Source: Commensalibacter nepenthis (GTDB lineage: Bacteria > Pseudomonadota > Alphaproteobacteria > Acetobacterales > Acetobacteraceae). Taken from it: DNA of 64,000 nucleotides. Of this stretch, positions 47,846 to 55,577 are shown piece after piece; within the stretch, counting starts at the first letter, position 1; each line of letters starts with the position of its first letter. The DNA lies in the NCBI RefSeq assembly GCF_029953305.1, contig NZ_JASBAN010000001.1:744001-808000 (forward strand), read 5' to 3'. The translations under genes and the position numbers were made by a program. The notes under the pieces were generated by a model. The model was not told where the DNA came from. It made no database searches and saw nothing but the letters and a program-made list of their open reading frames with translations.

Positions 47846-47854
47846 CCCCCCCCC
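47846..47854 (+). repeat. Nine-base poly-C tract
   Basis: A run of nine C follows the padC stop by five bases, in an otherwise AT-rich genome. Long G/C homopolymers are prone to slippage. It lies outside coding sequence, between convergent padC and ubiC. Confidence 0.9.
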
Positions 47855-47855
47855 T

Positions 47856-47899
47856 CAATCTACAAGATGATGATAAAATAATTGTTATTTTGTAGATTG
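47856..47899. terminator. Nested inverted repeat between padC and ubiC
   Basis: CAATCTACAA at 47856-47865 pairs with TTGTAGATTG at 47890-47899. Inside it an AAATAA/TTATTT pair allows further stem formation. It lies at the junction of the two convergent genes and overlaps the last five codons of ubiC, so a shared bidirectional terminator is likely. Confidence 0.55.
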
Positions 47900-48421
47900 T
47901 ATAGTTTGCCAAAAATGGGGTAAAAATATTTCCTGCACCACGACCATGTACGTATCGTTATAGAATCTTGAGCGCCTTGCCCACAAGTTATCGCAAAACT
48001 GTTGAAAAGGTAAAAGTTTTATCGGATATTGTGTCACTTCTATCTCAGATCGATTAAAACAATCTTGCTCAAACAATATCGAACCAAGAGATTTTGTGCC
48101 AATATTGGTTAATGCGTTCATATTGCTTTGATTATTTTTATTACAAAGAATAATACTTCGTGCATAAACCCAAGGGATATCATTCCCTTTCAAGATCACT
48201 TCCCTGACCCACTGTTTTTGTAAAGAAGATATATTTAAATAGTTATATTCATCTTGTCTTAACATTTGTAAGGTCTCGGACACGATTTCAAGAGAAAAAG
48301 CATTTTGACTAAGTTGTATTAGGCGTTCGGTCAAAGAACCTTGATTGAATAACCAGTCAAGCTCTATATCAGAAAACCGATTTGATGACTGGGAGTATGT
48401 ATGCCAAGTTAGTTGGGTCAT
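47885..48421 (-). CDS. ubiC: Chorismate pyruvate-lyase
   Basis: UbiC splits chorismate into 4-hydroxybenzoate and pyruvate, the first committed step of ubiquinone synthesis in many proteobacteria. The 178-residue product fits by the LDWLFNQGSLTERL start, WVREVILKGNDIPWVYARSII, the LGSILFEQ strand and LWARRSRFYND near the end. It is divergent from typical sequences but the order of motifs is convincing. ubiA is not adjacent. It follows the DUF1176 gene by ten bases on the minus strand. Confidence 0.85.
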   Translation of the reverse strand: MTQLTWHTYSQSSNRFSDIELDWLFNQGSLTERLIQLSQNAFSLEIVSETLQMLRQDEYNYLNISSLQKQWVREVILKGNDIPWVYARSIILCNKNNQSNMNALTNIGTKSLGSILFEQDCFNRSEIEVTQYPIKLLPFQQFCDNLWARRSRFYNDTYMVVVQEIFLPHFWQTIQSTK

Positions 48422-48431
48422 TACGAAAATC

Positions 48432-49520
48432 TCATTTTAATTTAGCAACATAACTTGGCAAATCCCATGTACCACCTAGAGTAATCATGCGACACATTCC
48501 TGAGTTGCCATCATATGTTTTAACAAAATTTTCGCCATCCCATACCCACGATATACGAGATATACAATCGCCAAGCCCTCTACCCTTCATATAAGACTCA
48601 ATGATGTTGCTCTTTTTGAAACCGTTTTTCAGTGTCATATCCCCCAAAGTCGTTATTAATTGAGGTTTATAAGGCTGTTGTTGTTGAATAATCCAATAAC
48701 CATATCCTTCATTATAAGCAGCTCGCCAACATAATCCGCTGACCAACAGGCGTTTATGAGATAATACAGCAACAACTTGAGGTTCAAATTTCCCTAAATC
48801 CGTATCCCCTTCAGTTAATAATTGACAATAATTATCATCTCCTAGCTTTTTACCACTAGGGAGTTCTTTTTTTACGGCATCCCAATCAAGTTTGCTCTGC
48901 CACAACTTAGGGTTTTCTGTTGGGATAGGTTGTTGATGGATAATAGGCATAGGCAAGGCTGGTAAAACATCCTCCTCTGATTTTATTCCTTTTTTTATTA
49001 AGGCAGATGAGGTTCCAACACGTCCTTGCACATCATCCATTTTTAATAAGGTTGCTGCTGCTCCATTACCAGACAAGACCCACTCCTTATTCCCACCAAC
49101 AAAAGTAATTTTCGAAGTCCCTTTGAGCGCTTTAATTAAAGCCTCTGTTTGGAATTTATTCAATGAATGAACACTAATTTTTTCATCAACCACTTTGCCA
49201 ATTGCACCATAAGAATGATTATCTATATTCAAAGTAATGATATCAGGTTCATTAATAGCATCACCATCATAGGAAATATCTGAAAATTTCACTTTGGCTG
49301 TTACCTCTTGCCCCATACCAGCCTTTCTGGTTAACAAAACACTCACACGATTCAAAGCATCTTCAACAGAATACCCTGCGGCACGACAGGTACGCGTATT
49401 ATCACACACAATTTGCCAGTCTTTATACTCAAAAATTGGGTATGTGATCCCATCAGCATAAGCAAATGAACCAAACCCTATTCCCAAACCAATAAGTCCC
49501 ATCAATCTTATATGCTGCAT
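48432..49520 (-). CDS. DUF1176-family exported protein
   Basis: The 362-residue protein has a signal sequence (about 1-23, GLIGLGIGFGSFAYA, cut before DGITYP) and the DUF1176 pattern: YKDWQIVCDNTRTCRAAGY near the start, paired cysteines (residues about 39 and 44), the LSGNGAAATLLKMDD central strand and a C-terminal RISWVWDGENFVKT-D segment. The family is periplasmic and uncharacterised. It is likely co-transcribed with ubiC. Confidence 0.85.
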   Translation of the reverse strand: MQHIRLMGLIGLGIGFGSFAYADGITYPIFEYKDWQIVCDNTRTCRAAGYSVEDALNRVSVLLTRKAGMGQEVTAKVKFSDISYDGDAINEPDIITLNIDNHSYGAIGKVVDEKISVHSLNKFQTEALIKALKGTSKITFVGGNKEWVLSGNGAAATLLKMDDVQGRVGTSSALIKKGIKSEEDVLPALPMPIIHQQPIPTENPKLWQSKLDWDAVKKELPSGKKLGDDNYCQLLTEGDTDLGKFEPQVVAVLSHKRLLVSGLCWRAAYNEGYGYWIIQQQQPYKPQLITTLGDMTLKNGFKKSNIIESYMKGRGLGDCISRISWVWDGENFVKTYDGNSGMCRMITLGGTWDLPSYVAKLK

Positions 49521-50060
49521 CTTTTATAATTCCGCTCTTTTATCTATTTTTAAAAATATATTTCATATTTATTGCACACTTAATATAAAAATAGCGACAA
49601 AAAATATTGCAAACATCAGGGAATCCCGATCCAAAATAATTAAAAGCTCTTAAAGATCACAAATTATTTGAATCAAAAATTCAAACATTAGATGCTATAA
49701 GAAAATATATGCTCTGTGTTTTTCTTTTGGTTTCCCTTTATAATATTATAACTGAGGATAATCAGATTGCTGCGACTGAACGTGAATTAATGTCGTATGG
49801 AGCAGGAGCGGTTGGTATACTGGTGGCTGTGTAGGGGGAGTTATATGCGGACTATTTTGTGTGCATAGAGCAGCAGTTACAGGCAGTTTTCTAGTTATCT
49901 ATCTGATGGATTCTTATATTAACGTGTGACATGAGTGTATATTAAAGCAGATTAAATAATATTTTGATACTCAATACTTTGTTTCAGTAGAAAGTTATTT
50001 ATTATTATACTGATTTTCGCTATAGTATCTTCTTGTTCGTTTTTTAAAGGATAGTTAATC
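49521..50060. other. 540-base region between DUF1176 gene and greA
   Basis: No intact gene. It holds a probable coding relic at 49709-49929 on the plus strand and, downstream, an AT-rich stretch (49960-50035) that presumably contains the greA promoter; TATAGT at 50022-50027 is a candidate -10 box. AAAGGA at 50047-50052 is the greA ribosome site. Confidence 0.5.
49709..49929 (+). pseudogene. Possible remnant of a small glycine-rich exported protein
   Basis: A 41-codon frame from ATG 49709 to TAG 49832-49834 reads as a hydrophobic start (MLCVFLLVSL) then QIAATERELMSYGAGAVGILVAV. A second frame three bases on (49837-49929) continues in the same style, GVICGLFCVHRAAVTGSFLVIYL, before a stop. Together they resemble a signal-bearing glycine-zipper protein that has been broken by a stop and a frame change. 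No ribosome site was identified. It could be chance, but the matching style of the two halves argues for a relic. Confidence 0.35.
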
Positions 50061-50537
50061 TTGCAAAAATTTCCAATGACGGCACAAGGGCTTCAACGTC
50101 TGGAAGAAGAGCTTCGTCGCCTTAAAGATAAAGAGCGCCCTGAAATTATTCGTGCAATCGCAGAAGCACGCAGCCATGGTGATTTATCTGAAAATGCAGA
50201 ATATGACGCTGCTCGTGATCGTCAATCTTTTACTGAAGGACGTATTTTAGAACTTGAGCAAATCATCTCTTCTGCACAAGTCATTGATCCATCAACACTT
50301 TCTGGGAATTCTGTCAAATTTGGTGCCAAAGTGTTATTGGTTGATGAAGAAACTGACAAAGAAATGACCTACCAAATTGTCGGCGTTCACGAAGCAGACA
50401 TTAAACAAGGCTTACTTTCTATTTCATCCCCATTGGCAAAAGCCTTGATTGGAAAAGAAAAAGGATCAACCGTTTCCGTTCCTGCACCAGGTGGAGACCG
50501 CTCTTACGAAATCCTTGATATAACTTATGGTGCCTAG
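50061..50537 (+). CDS. greA: Transcription elongation factor GreA
   Basis: GreA rescues stalled RNA polymerase by stimulating transcript cleavage. The 158-residue product has the coiled-coil domain (MTAQGLQRLEEELRRLKDKERPEI, then GDLSENAEYDAARDRQ with the two acidic tip residues) and the C-terminal FKBP-like domain. The start is TTG at 50061: it gives MQKFPMT, the usual alphaproteobacterial GreA N-terminus, and AAAGGA lies eight bases upstream. The ATG at 50076 would cut off conserved residues and lacks a ribosome site. Confidence 0.96.
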   Translation: MQKFPMTAQGLQRLEEELRRLKDKERPEIIRAIAEARSHGDLSENAEYDAARDRQSFTEGRILELEQIISSAQVIDPSTLSGNSVKFGAKVLLVDEETDKEMTYQIVGVHEADIKQGLLSISSPLAKALIGKEKGSTVSVPAPGGDRSYEILDITYGA

Positions 50538-50552
50538 GTCTGGTTTAAAATA

Positions 50553-51752
50553 ATGCTTTCTATTAATGATATCTATGCCGCCGCAGAACGAATCAAAGGT
50601 CACGTTACACGTACGCCTACAATTGCTTGTCAATCTTTGTCAAAAAGAGTTGGTGCAAACCTCACACTTAAACTTGAGAACTTGCAATCTGTAGGATCTT
50701 TTAAAGAGCGCGGTGCTGCCAATCGATTGGCTTTGTTGACTGAAGAAGAGAAAAATCGTGGTGTTATCACCGTTTCTGCTGGAAATCATGCTCAAGGGGT
50801 TGCTCGTCATTCACAATTAATGGGCATTGATGCCATTATTGTCATGCCCAAATTTACCCCTGTTGCTAAAGTCAACCGTACTGCTGCATGGGGCGCAAGA
50901 ATTATTCTAGAAGGCGATGATTTTGCCCAAGCCTCTTTATTTGCTGATGAACTGGCTGCCAAAGAGGGACGTATTTTTGTACATCCTTACGATGATCCAG
51001 CCGTCATGGCTGGACAAGGAACCGCAGCATTGGAAATCTTTGAAGATGCTGGTGAATTTGACTATTTGCTTGTTCCCGTTGGTGGTGGTGGATTAATTGC
51101 GGGATTTGCGATTGCAGCGGCTGCGCTACGTCCTTATACCAAAGTCATTGGTGTACAAAGTGAACAATTTTTTTCCTATTCAATGACACAAAATAAGGAC
51201 TTGCCTGTTTTAGGAGGTGCCACCATTGCCGAAGGTACTGCGGTTCGCAAGCTAGGACATTATCCGTTCGAAGTTATCAAAAAGCATGTGCATGATATTA
51301 TCTCTGTTCCTGAACAAGCCATTGAAGATGCCATCACGTTAACCGCTGAACATGCAAAACAAGTAACTGAGGGTTCTGGAGCCAACGCTTTGGCTGCCAT
51401 TTTGACTTATCCAGAACGGTTTAAAAACAAGAATATTGCTTTCCCTATCAGTGGTGCCAATATCGATACCCGTATTTTAGCTAATACATTGTTGCGTACT
51501 TTGTTACGTGAAGGTCGCTTATTAAGATTACGCTTTTTTATTCCTGATCGCCCTGGTGTGTTAGCGGATATATCGCATATTATTGGTATAGAACTGAACG
51601 GTAATATTATCGAAGTTTCTCACCAACGGCTTTTTACTACCTCCAGCGTCCAATCAGCCGTTTTAGAAATTATGATTGAAGCACGTAGTGCCGAACATTC
51701 CCAAGAAATTGTTGAATGTTTGCAAGCCAAATATAAAGTCGAAAGAGTTTGA
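50553..51752 (+). CDS. ilvA: Threonine dehydratase (ammonia-lyase) with one ACT domain
   Basis: The enzyme deaminates threonine to 2-oxobutyrate, either for isoleucine synthesis or catabolism. The 399-residue product has a PLP fold with the Schiff-base lysine K51 in SFKERGA, the SAGNHAQGVA loop, the VPVGGGGLI phosphate-binding loop and a single C-terminal ACT domain (RLRFFIPDRPGVLADISHII). This short one-ACT form differs from the longer two-ACT biosynthetic IlvA of enteric bacteria. It starts 15 bases after greA. Confidence 0.93.
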   Translation: MLSINDIYAAAERIKGHVTRTPTIACQSLSKRVGANLTLKLENLQSVGSFKERGAANRLALLTEEEKNRGVITVSAGNHAQGVARHSQLMGIDAIIVMPKFTPVAKVNRTAAWGARIILEGDDFAQASLFADELAAKEGRIFVHPYDDPAVMAGQGTAALEIFEDAGEFDYLLVPVGGGGLIAGFAIAAAALRPYTKVIGVQSEQFFSYSMTQNKDLPVLGGATIAEGTAVRKLGHYPFEVIKKHVHDIISVPEQAIEDAITLTAEHAKQVTEGSGANALAAILTYPERFKNKNIAFPISGANIDTRILANTLLRTLLREGRLLRLRFFIPDRPGVLADISHIIGIELNGNIIEVSHQRLFTTSSVQSAVLEIMIEARSAEHSQEIVECLQAKYKVERV

Positions 51753-51815
51753 TTTATTCAAATAAATAGAGTTGTTAACTTATAAACAGCTCTATATTTT
51801 ATATGATAGCACGCA

Positions 51816-52538
51816 ATGTTATTTAAAAATATTTTTAGTTATACCCTCATAATTTTATCCATAACTTGCATGATACCTTTGCAAGCAAAAGCTCAGGCAA
51901 CTCAGTTCAAAACGCCTTTTTTTGAAACAGAAAAATTTAAAATCTATATAGAAGATTCCTGCCCTTTATATGCCAATATTTGTGACAATGTGATTTACAC
52001 TGGTATTAATAAGAAAAACCAACAAAAAATTGTAATAAAAGGTAACACACTCAATGACAGCCCTTCATATAATTTCAAAGGGTATTCTTTTATTAATAAA
52101 AACTACACATATACCCTATCCCCTTCAACTGATCCAAAAAATCTAGATACTTGGACGTTAACCATTATTCAAGAAAGCAAAAATGCTGCACCAAAAACGG
52201 TTTTACAAGAGAATGGTAAGTGGAATTATGATAAAAGTGATGTTTATGAATCAAAAACGTATAAATTCTTTTTACTAAATGATTGTATCGAGGGAAATGT
52301 CAGTTGTAAAGGCATGAAGATGAACGTCATTAATAAACAAAATAAACGTCAGATCGTCGTAAATACAGAAACAATGAGCCGCCCTAGCAATTACGATTTT
52401 TTGGGCTATATCATGACCAGCGGTATGTTACATTATAATTTAAATTTAACATTTGTCACTAAACCCTCTTTAGATGTTACACCTATAAAAAACGCTAGTG
52501 AAAAAGTCTTTTCAGAAGATTTAATTGAAAAAGAATAA
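51816..52538 (+). CDS. Exported protein of unknown function with two tandem homologous domains
   Basis: The 240-residue protein has a signal peptide (about 1-27, ending in QAKAQA). Two similar halves follow: FKIYIEDSCPLYANICDNV with NKKNQQKIVIKGNTLN and YNFKGYSFI, and then YKFFLLNDCIEGNVSCKGM with NKQNKRQIVVNTETM and YDFLGYIMT. Each half carries one cysteine pair suited to a disulfide. The protein therefore arose by internal duplication of about 90 residues and probably acts in the periplasm. No family is recognised. It has no close operon neighbour. Confidence 0.75.
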   Translation: MLFKNIFSYTLIILSITCMIPLQAKAQATQFKTPFFETEKFKIYIEDSCPLYANICDNVIYTGINKKNQQKIVIKGNTLNDSPSYNFKGYSFINKNYTYTLSPSTDPKNLDTWTLTIIQESKNAAPKTVLQENGKWNYDKSDVYESKTYKFFLLNDCIEGNVSCKGMKMNVINKQNKRQIVVNTETMSRPSNYDFLGYIMTSGMLHYNLNLTFVTKPSLDVTPIKNASEKVFSEDLIEKE

Positions 52539-53005
52539 AGGTTTAACTACAAAAATTTTATATATTCGCTTAATATAAAAAGGATAAATCTTGATAAGAA
52601 ATATATAATTATTACTGTGATAATAAAAGAAAAAACAACTCCAGCCATTACTATTTCTGTTTTGGTTAACTTACATATTATCACATACAATTACAATGAT
52701 ATCTATAATCATTGTAATTATGGGTAATAAACAACCTACTAGCATGACTGTTGATATTAAAATAATGATTTTAAGAATATTGCTATTATGATGTTCTTGT
52801 AACGCTAATAGTGTAGATATTATTATAAACCAACCAAATATTACGAAGTATTTTTCAGTGATTTTATAAAGTAAATTTAAATATTTATAATTTTTTTTCC
52901 AACTAGCCGCTATTTCTTTTTTGTTTTTTTGTTTTTAAGTTCAATTAATCATCCATGAGTAAATTGCTTTTTAAAGCATCTTTAACAGAAACAACATTAC
53001 ATTTA
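52539..53005. other. AT-rich region holding broken membrane-protein reading frames
   Basis: No intact gene. Minus-strand reading shows a start-less frame at 52671-52934 and a 33-residue hydrophobic frame at 52547-52648 (described as one pseudogene). Between them and the gene at 53006 the minus strand also has a coding-like 23-codon continuation in another frame (ending MDD, stop near 52949). Confidence 0.5.
52547..52934 (-). pseudogene. Decayed multi-helix membrane protein gene
   Basis: On the minus strand a frame of 87 codons runs from 52934 to a stop at 52671 without any ATG, GTG or TTG near its beginning. It reads as a lysine-rich start, then two membrane helices (FVIFGWFIIISTLLAL and IIILISTVMLVGCLLPIITM). 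In a different frame, 52648-52547 gives MAGVVFSFIITVIIIYFL and a short tail, a third helix. The A-rich start contains runs of six and seven A, prone to frameshift. A broken small membrane protein is the simplest reading. Confidence 0.4.
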
Positions 53006-53347
53006 TCAAATTTCTGCCCAAAAATCAATTAACAAATCTGCACAATGCACAATGGTTAATAATTCATCATCGTCATAATCGGTATATTTGTCGTATATTC
53101 CAGAGTTATATACAGCCTCAAAAGAGAGCGACATTACTTCAGCGCACTCTTCTATTAAAGATGGTAACTTAAACTCATCGGGGTCTGATAGGGGGACAAT
53201 TAATGTCGGTAGAAACTCGTTATTTGACCAAAATATACTCTTATATCGAGAGCATATTTCATAAATTGTATTACGCCACTTTTGACATCTTTGGCTAGAT
53301 ATTCCAAAAGTCAATTCATCACGATGTTCACCAATAATCACAATCAT
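53006..53347 (-). CDS. Small acidic protein of unknown function
   Basis: The 113-residue protein is acidic (DYDDDE near residue 92) and looks globular, with no signal peptide or membrane segment; SLIEECAEVMSLSFEAVYN is a probable helix. No family is recognised. Its C-terminus ends at DFWAEI, but a one-base frame change at the TTTTTGGG run would continue through QKFDKCNVVSVKDALKSNLLMDD, so the end may be frameshifted. The size, charge and isolated position next to decayed membrane DNA are reminiscent of toxin-immunity leftovers, which is only a guess. Confidence 0.5.
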   Translation of the reverse strand: MIVIIGEHRDELTFGISSQRCQKWRNTIYEICSRYKSIFWSNNEFLPTLIVPLSDPDEFKLPSLIEECAEVMSLSFEAVYNSGIYDKYTDYDDDELLTIVHCADLLIDFWAEI

Positions 53348-53434
53348 AATCTGTAAGAATTAATCGCCATGATTGGATTGAGTTTCTGGCTGATTGCTAA
53401 TCAATCCAAATCCTCTTTGAAAATATCCTAACCC

Positions 53435-53836
53435 TTACACATCTTCTTTTTTAAATTTCAAAGAAACCCCGTTAATACAATATCGCTCGCCTGTTGGTTT
53501 TGGACCATCAGGAAAAACATGCCCCAAATGGGCTTTGCAATTTGCACAATGAACCTCTGTCCTGACCATATGATGACTGTGATCTATTTCTGTTTCAATA
53601 GCGCCATCAATGACGGTAAAAAACGCTGGCCAACCACAACCGCTATCATATTTCATATTTCCATGAAATAATGACGTATGACACCCTGCACAAAAATACG
53701 TTCCTGAACGTGTTTCATAATTGAGTGGACTGCTACCAGGTGGTTCCGTTCCGTGATCGCGCATTACCCTTAATTGTTCAGACGATAAATTAGAGACCCA
53801 TAAAAACTCTTTTTTTGATTGCTGCACCATTGCCAT
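53435..53836 (-). CDS. msrB: Peptide-methionine (R)-S-oxide reductase MsrB
   Basis: MsrB reduces methionine-R-sulfoxide in proteins, an oxidative repair step. The 133-residue product has catalytic C120 in RYCINGVSLKF, the recycling cysteine C67 in SGCGWPAF, and zinc ligands C49-x2-C52 and C97-x2-C100. It is 87 bases after the small acidic gene, on the same strand, and divergent from gpmI. Confidence 0.96.
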   Translation of the reverse strand: MAMVQQSKKEFLWVSNLSSEQLRVMRDHGTEPPGSSPLNYETRSGTYFCAGCHTSLFHGNMKYDSGCGWPAFFTVIDGAIETEIDHSHHMVRTEVHCANCKAHLGHVFPDGPKPTGERYCINGVSLKFKKEDV

Positions 53837-54038
53837 TTACCTTAATGTTATTTTGAATGTTAAAATTCACCTTACCAACTCATAAAAACATTTCTTCATT
53901 TTACAGAAAAAATTCACAAGCAATGTCTATTATTATGTTATAGTCGTATCCATAATATTCTTATTAGTTCATTCTACAATGCACATTATAAAACATTTAT
54001 TTGATTTTTTACTTGTTTCAAAGAAATAGGATATAAAA

Positions 54039-55565
54039 ATGACTCAAAACAAATATCGCCCAGTCATGTTAACCATTCTTGACGGGTTTGGATATAATCC
54101 AGAACACAAAAATAATGCGATTGCAAATGCAAATACTCCTAATTTAAATTATTTATTAAAAGAATGCCCCCATGCTTTACTTGAAGCAAGTGGCGAAGAT
54201 GTCGGTTTGCCTGAGGGGCAAATGGGTAATTCAGAAGTCGGTCATATGGGTATTGGTGCGGGTCGTATCATTATGCAAGATCTACCAAAAATTGGCAAAG
54301 CCATTAAAGAAGGTTCCATTCTTCAAAAACCACTCATGATCGATTTTATCGAAACCTTAAAGAAAAATGGCGGCACATGCCATTTGCTAGGACTATTCTC
54401 TCCTGGTGGGGTTCATGCGCATCAAGATCATGCTGTTGGTTTGGCGAAATCTTTACACGCAGCAGGCATCAAAGTTGCATTACATATCTTTACCGATGGT
54501 CGAGATACACCCCCTGAATCAGCCAAAGAATTTGTTACAGAGGCTTTGAAAGAACTTCCTCAAGCAGTAAAAATTGCAACCGTTTCTGGACGCTATTACG
54601 CAATGGATCGTGACAAACGTTGGGATCGTGTAAAAAAAGCCTATGATGCGTTGATTTCAGCTGAGGGTCCACACAAAACAGATGCATTATCCACCATAAC
54701 AGATTCTTATAACGAAAAAATCACTGATGAATTTATTGTACCGACTGTTATTGGTGATTACCAAGGAATGCAAGATGGTGACGGTATTTTATCCTTTAAT
54801 TTCCGCGCAGATCGTATTCGTCAATTAATGGATGCATTCCTGTTTCCTGATTTTGACGGATTTATCCGCTCAAAAATAGTTAAATTCTCCAAAGTTTTGG
54901 GAATGACCCAATATAGTGACGTGCTTGCAAACTATATGGGGGTTTTATTTCCACCAGAATCCATAAATAATGTCTTGGGTGAAGTGGTTTCCAAAGCTGG
55001 ATTAAAACAACTTCGTTCTGCTGAAACAGAAAAATATCCTCATGTTACCTATTTCTTAAATGGTGGTCGTGAAGAACCGTTCCCTGGCGAAGATCGTATT
55101 TTGGTCAATTCTCCCAAAGTCGCCACATATGACTTACAACCTGAAATGTCAGCTCCAGAGCTGACCTCTAAAATTGTTGATGCTATTAATAGTCAAAAGT
55201 ATGACTTGATCGTTGTCAATTTTGCAAACCCAGACATGGTCGGTCACACAGGAATGCTTGATGCCGCCATCAAAGCTGTAGAAGCCATCGATAAAGCATT
55301 AGGTGAAGTCGTCAAAGCCATCAAACAACAAAACGGTGCTTTGATTATTACAGCAGATCATGGTAACTGTGAAATTATGGTTGATCCAGTCACCGGCGAA
55401 CCGCATACACAACACACACTTGACAAAGTTCCAGTGATCCTTGCAGGCGTTCCTGGGGTGGAATTACGTGATGGAAGATTAGCTGACTTGGCACCTACTG
55501 TATTACACTTGTTGAATTTGCCTCAACCCGAAGAAATGACAGGCAAAATATTAATTAAAGACTAA
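54039..55565 (+). CDS. gpmI: 2,3-bisphosphoglycerate-independent phosphoglycerate mutase
   Basis: GpmI interconverts 3- and 2-phosphoglycerate with two manganese ions. The 508-residue product has metal ligand D15 (TILDGFGYN), catalytic S65 in GQMGNSEVGHMGIGAGRI, the DGRDTPP and SFNFRADRIRQL substrate loops, NPDMVGHTG and TADHGNCE. Its stop is followed without a gap by the in-frame opening of the EnvC-like gene. Confidence 0.97.
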   Translation: MTQNKYRPVMLTILDGFGYNPEHKNNAIANANTPNLNYLLKECPHALLEASGEDVGLPEGQMGNSEVGHMGIGAGRIIMQDLPKIGKAIKEGSILQKPLMIDFIETLKKNGGTCHLLGLFSPGGVHAHQDHAVGLAKSLHAAGIKVALHIFTDGRDTPPESAKEFVTEALKELPQAVKIATVSGRYYAMDRDKRWDRVKKAYDALISAEGPHKTDALSTITDSYNEKITDEFIVPTVIGDYQGMQDGDGILSFNFRADRIRQLMDAFLFPDFDGFIRSKIVKFSKVLGMTQYSDVLANYMGVLFPPESINNVLGEVVSKAGLKQLRSAETEKYPHVTYFLNGGREEPFPGEDRILVNSPKVATYDLQPEMSAPELTSKIVDAINSQKYDLIVVNFANPDMVGHTGMLDAAIKAVEAIDKALGEVVKAIKQQNGALIITADHGNCEIMVDPVTGEPHTQHTLDKVPVILAGVPGVELRDGRLADLAPTVLHLLNLPQPEEMTGKILIKD

Positions 55566-55577
55566 AACGAGGATTTT

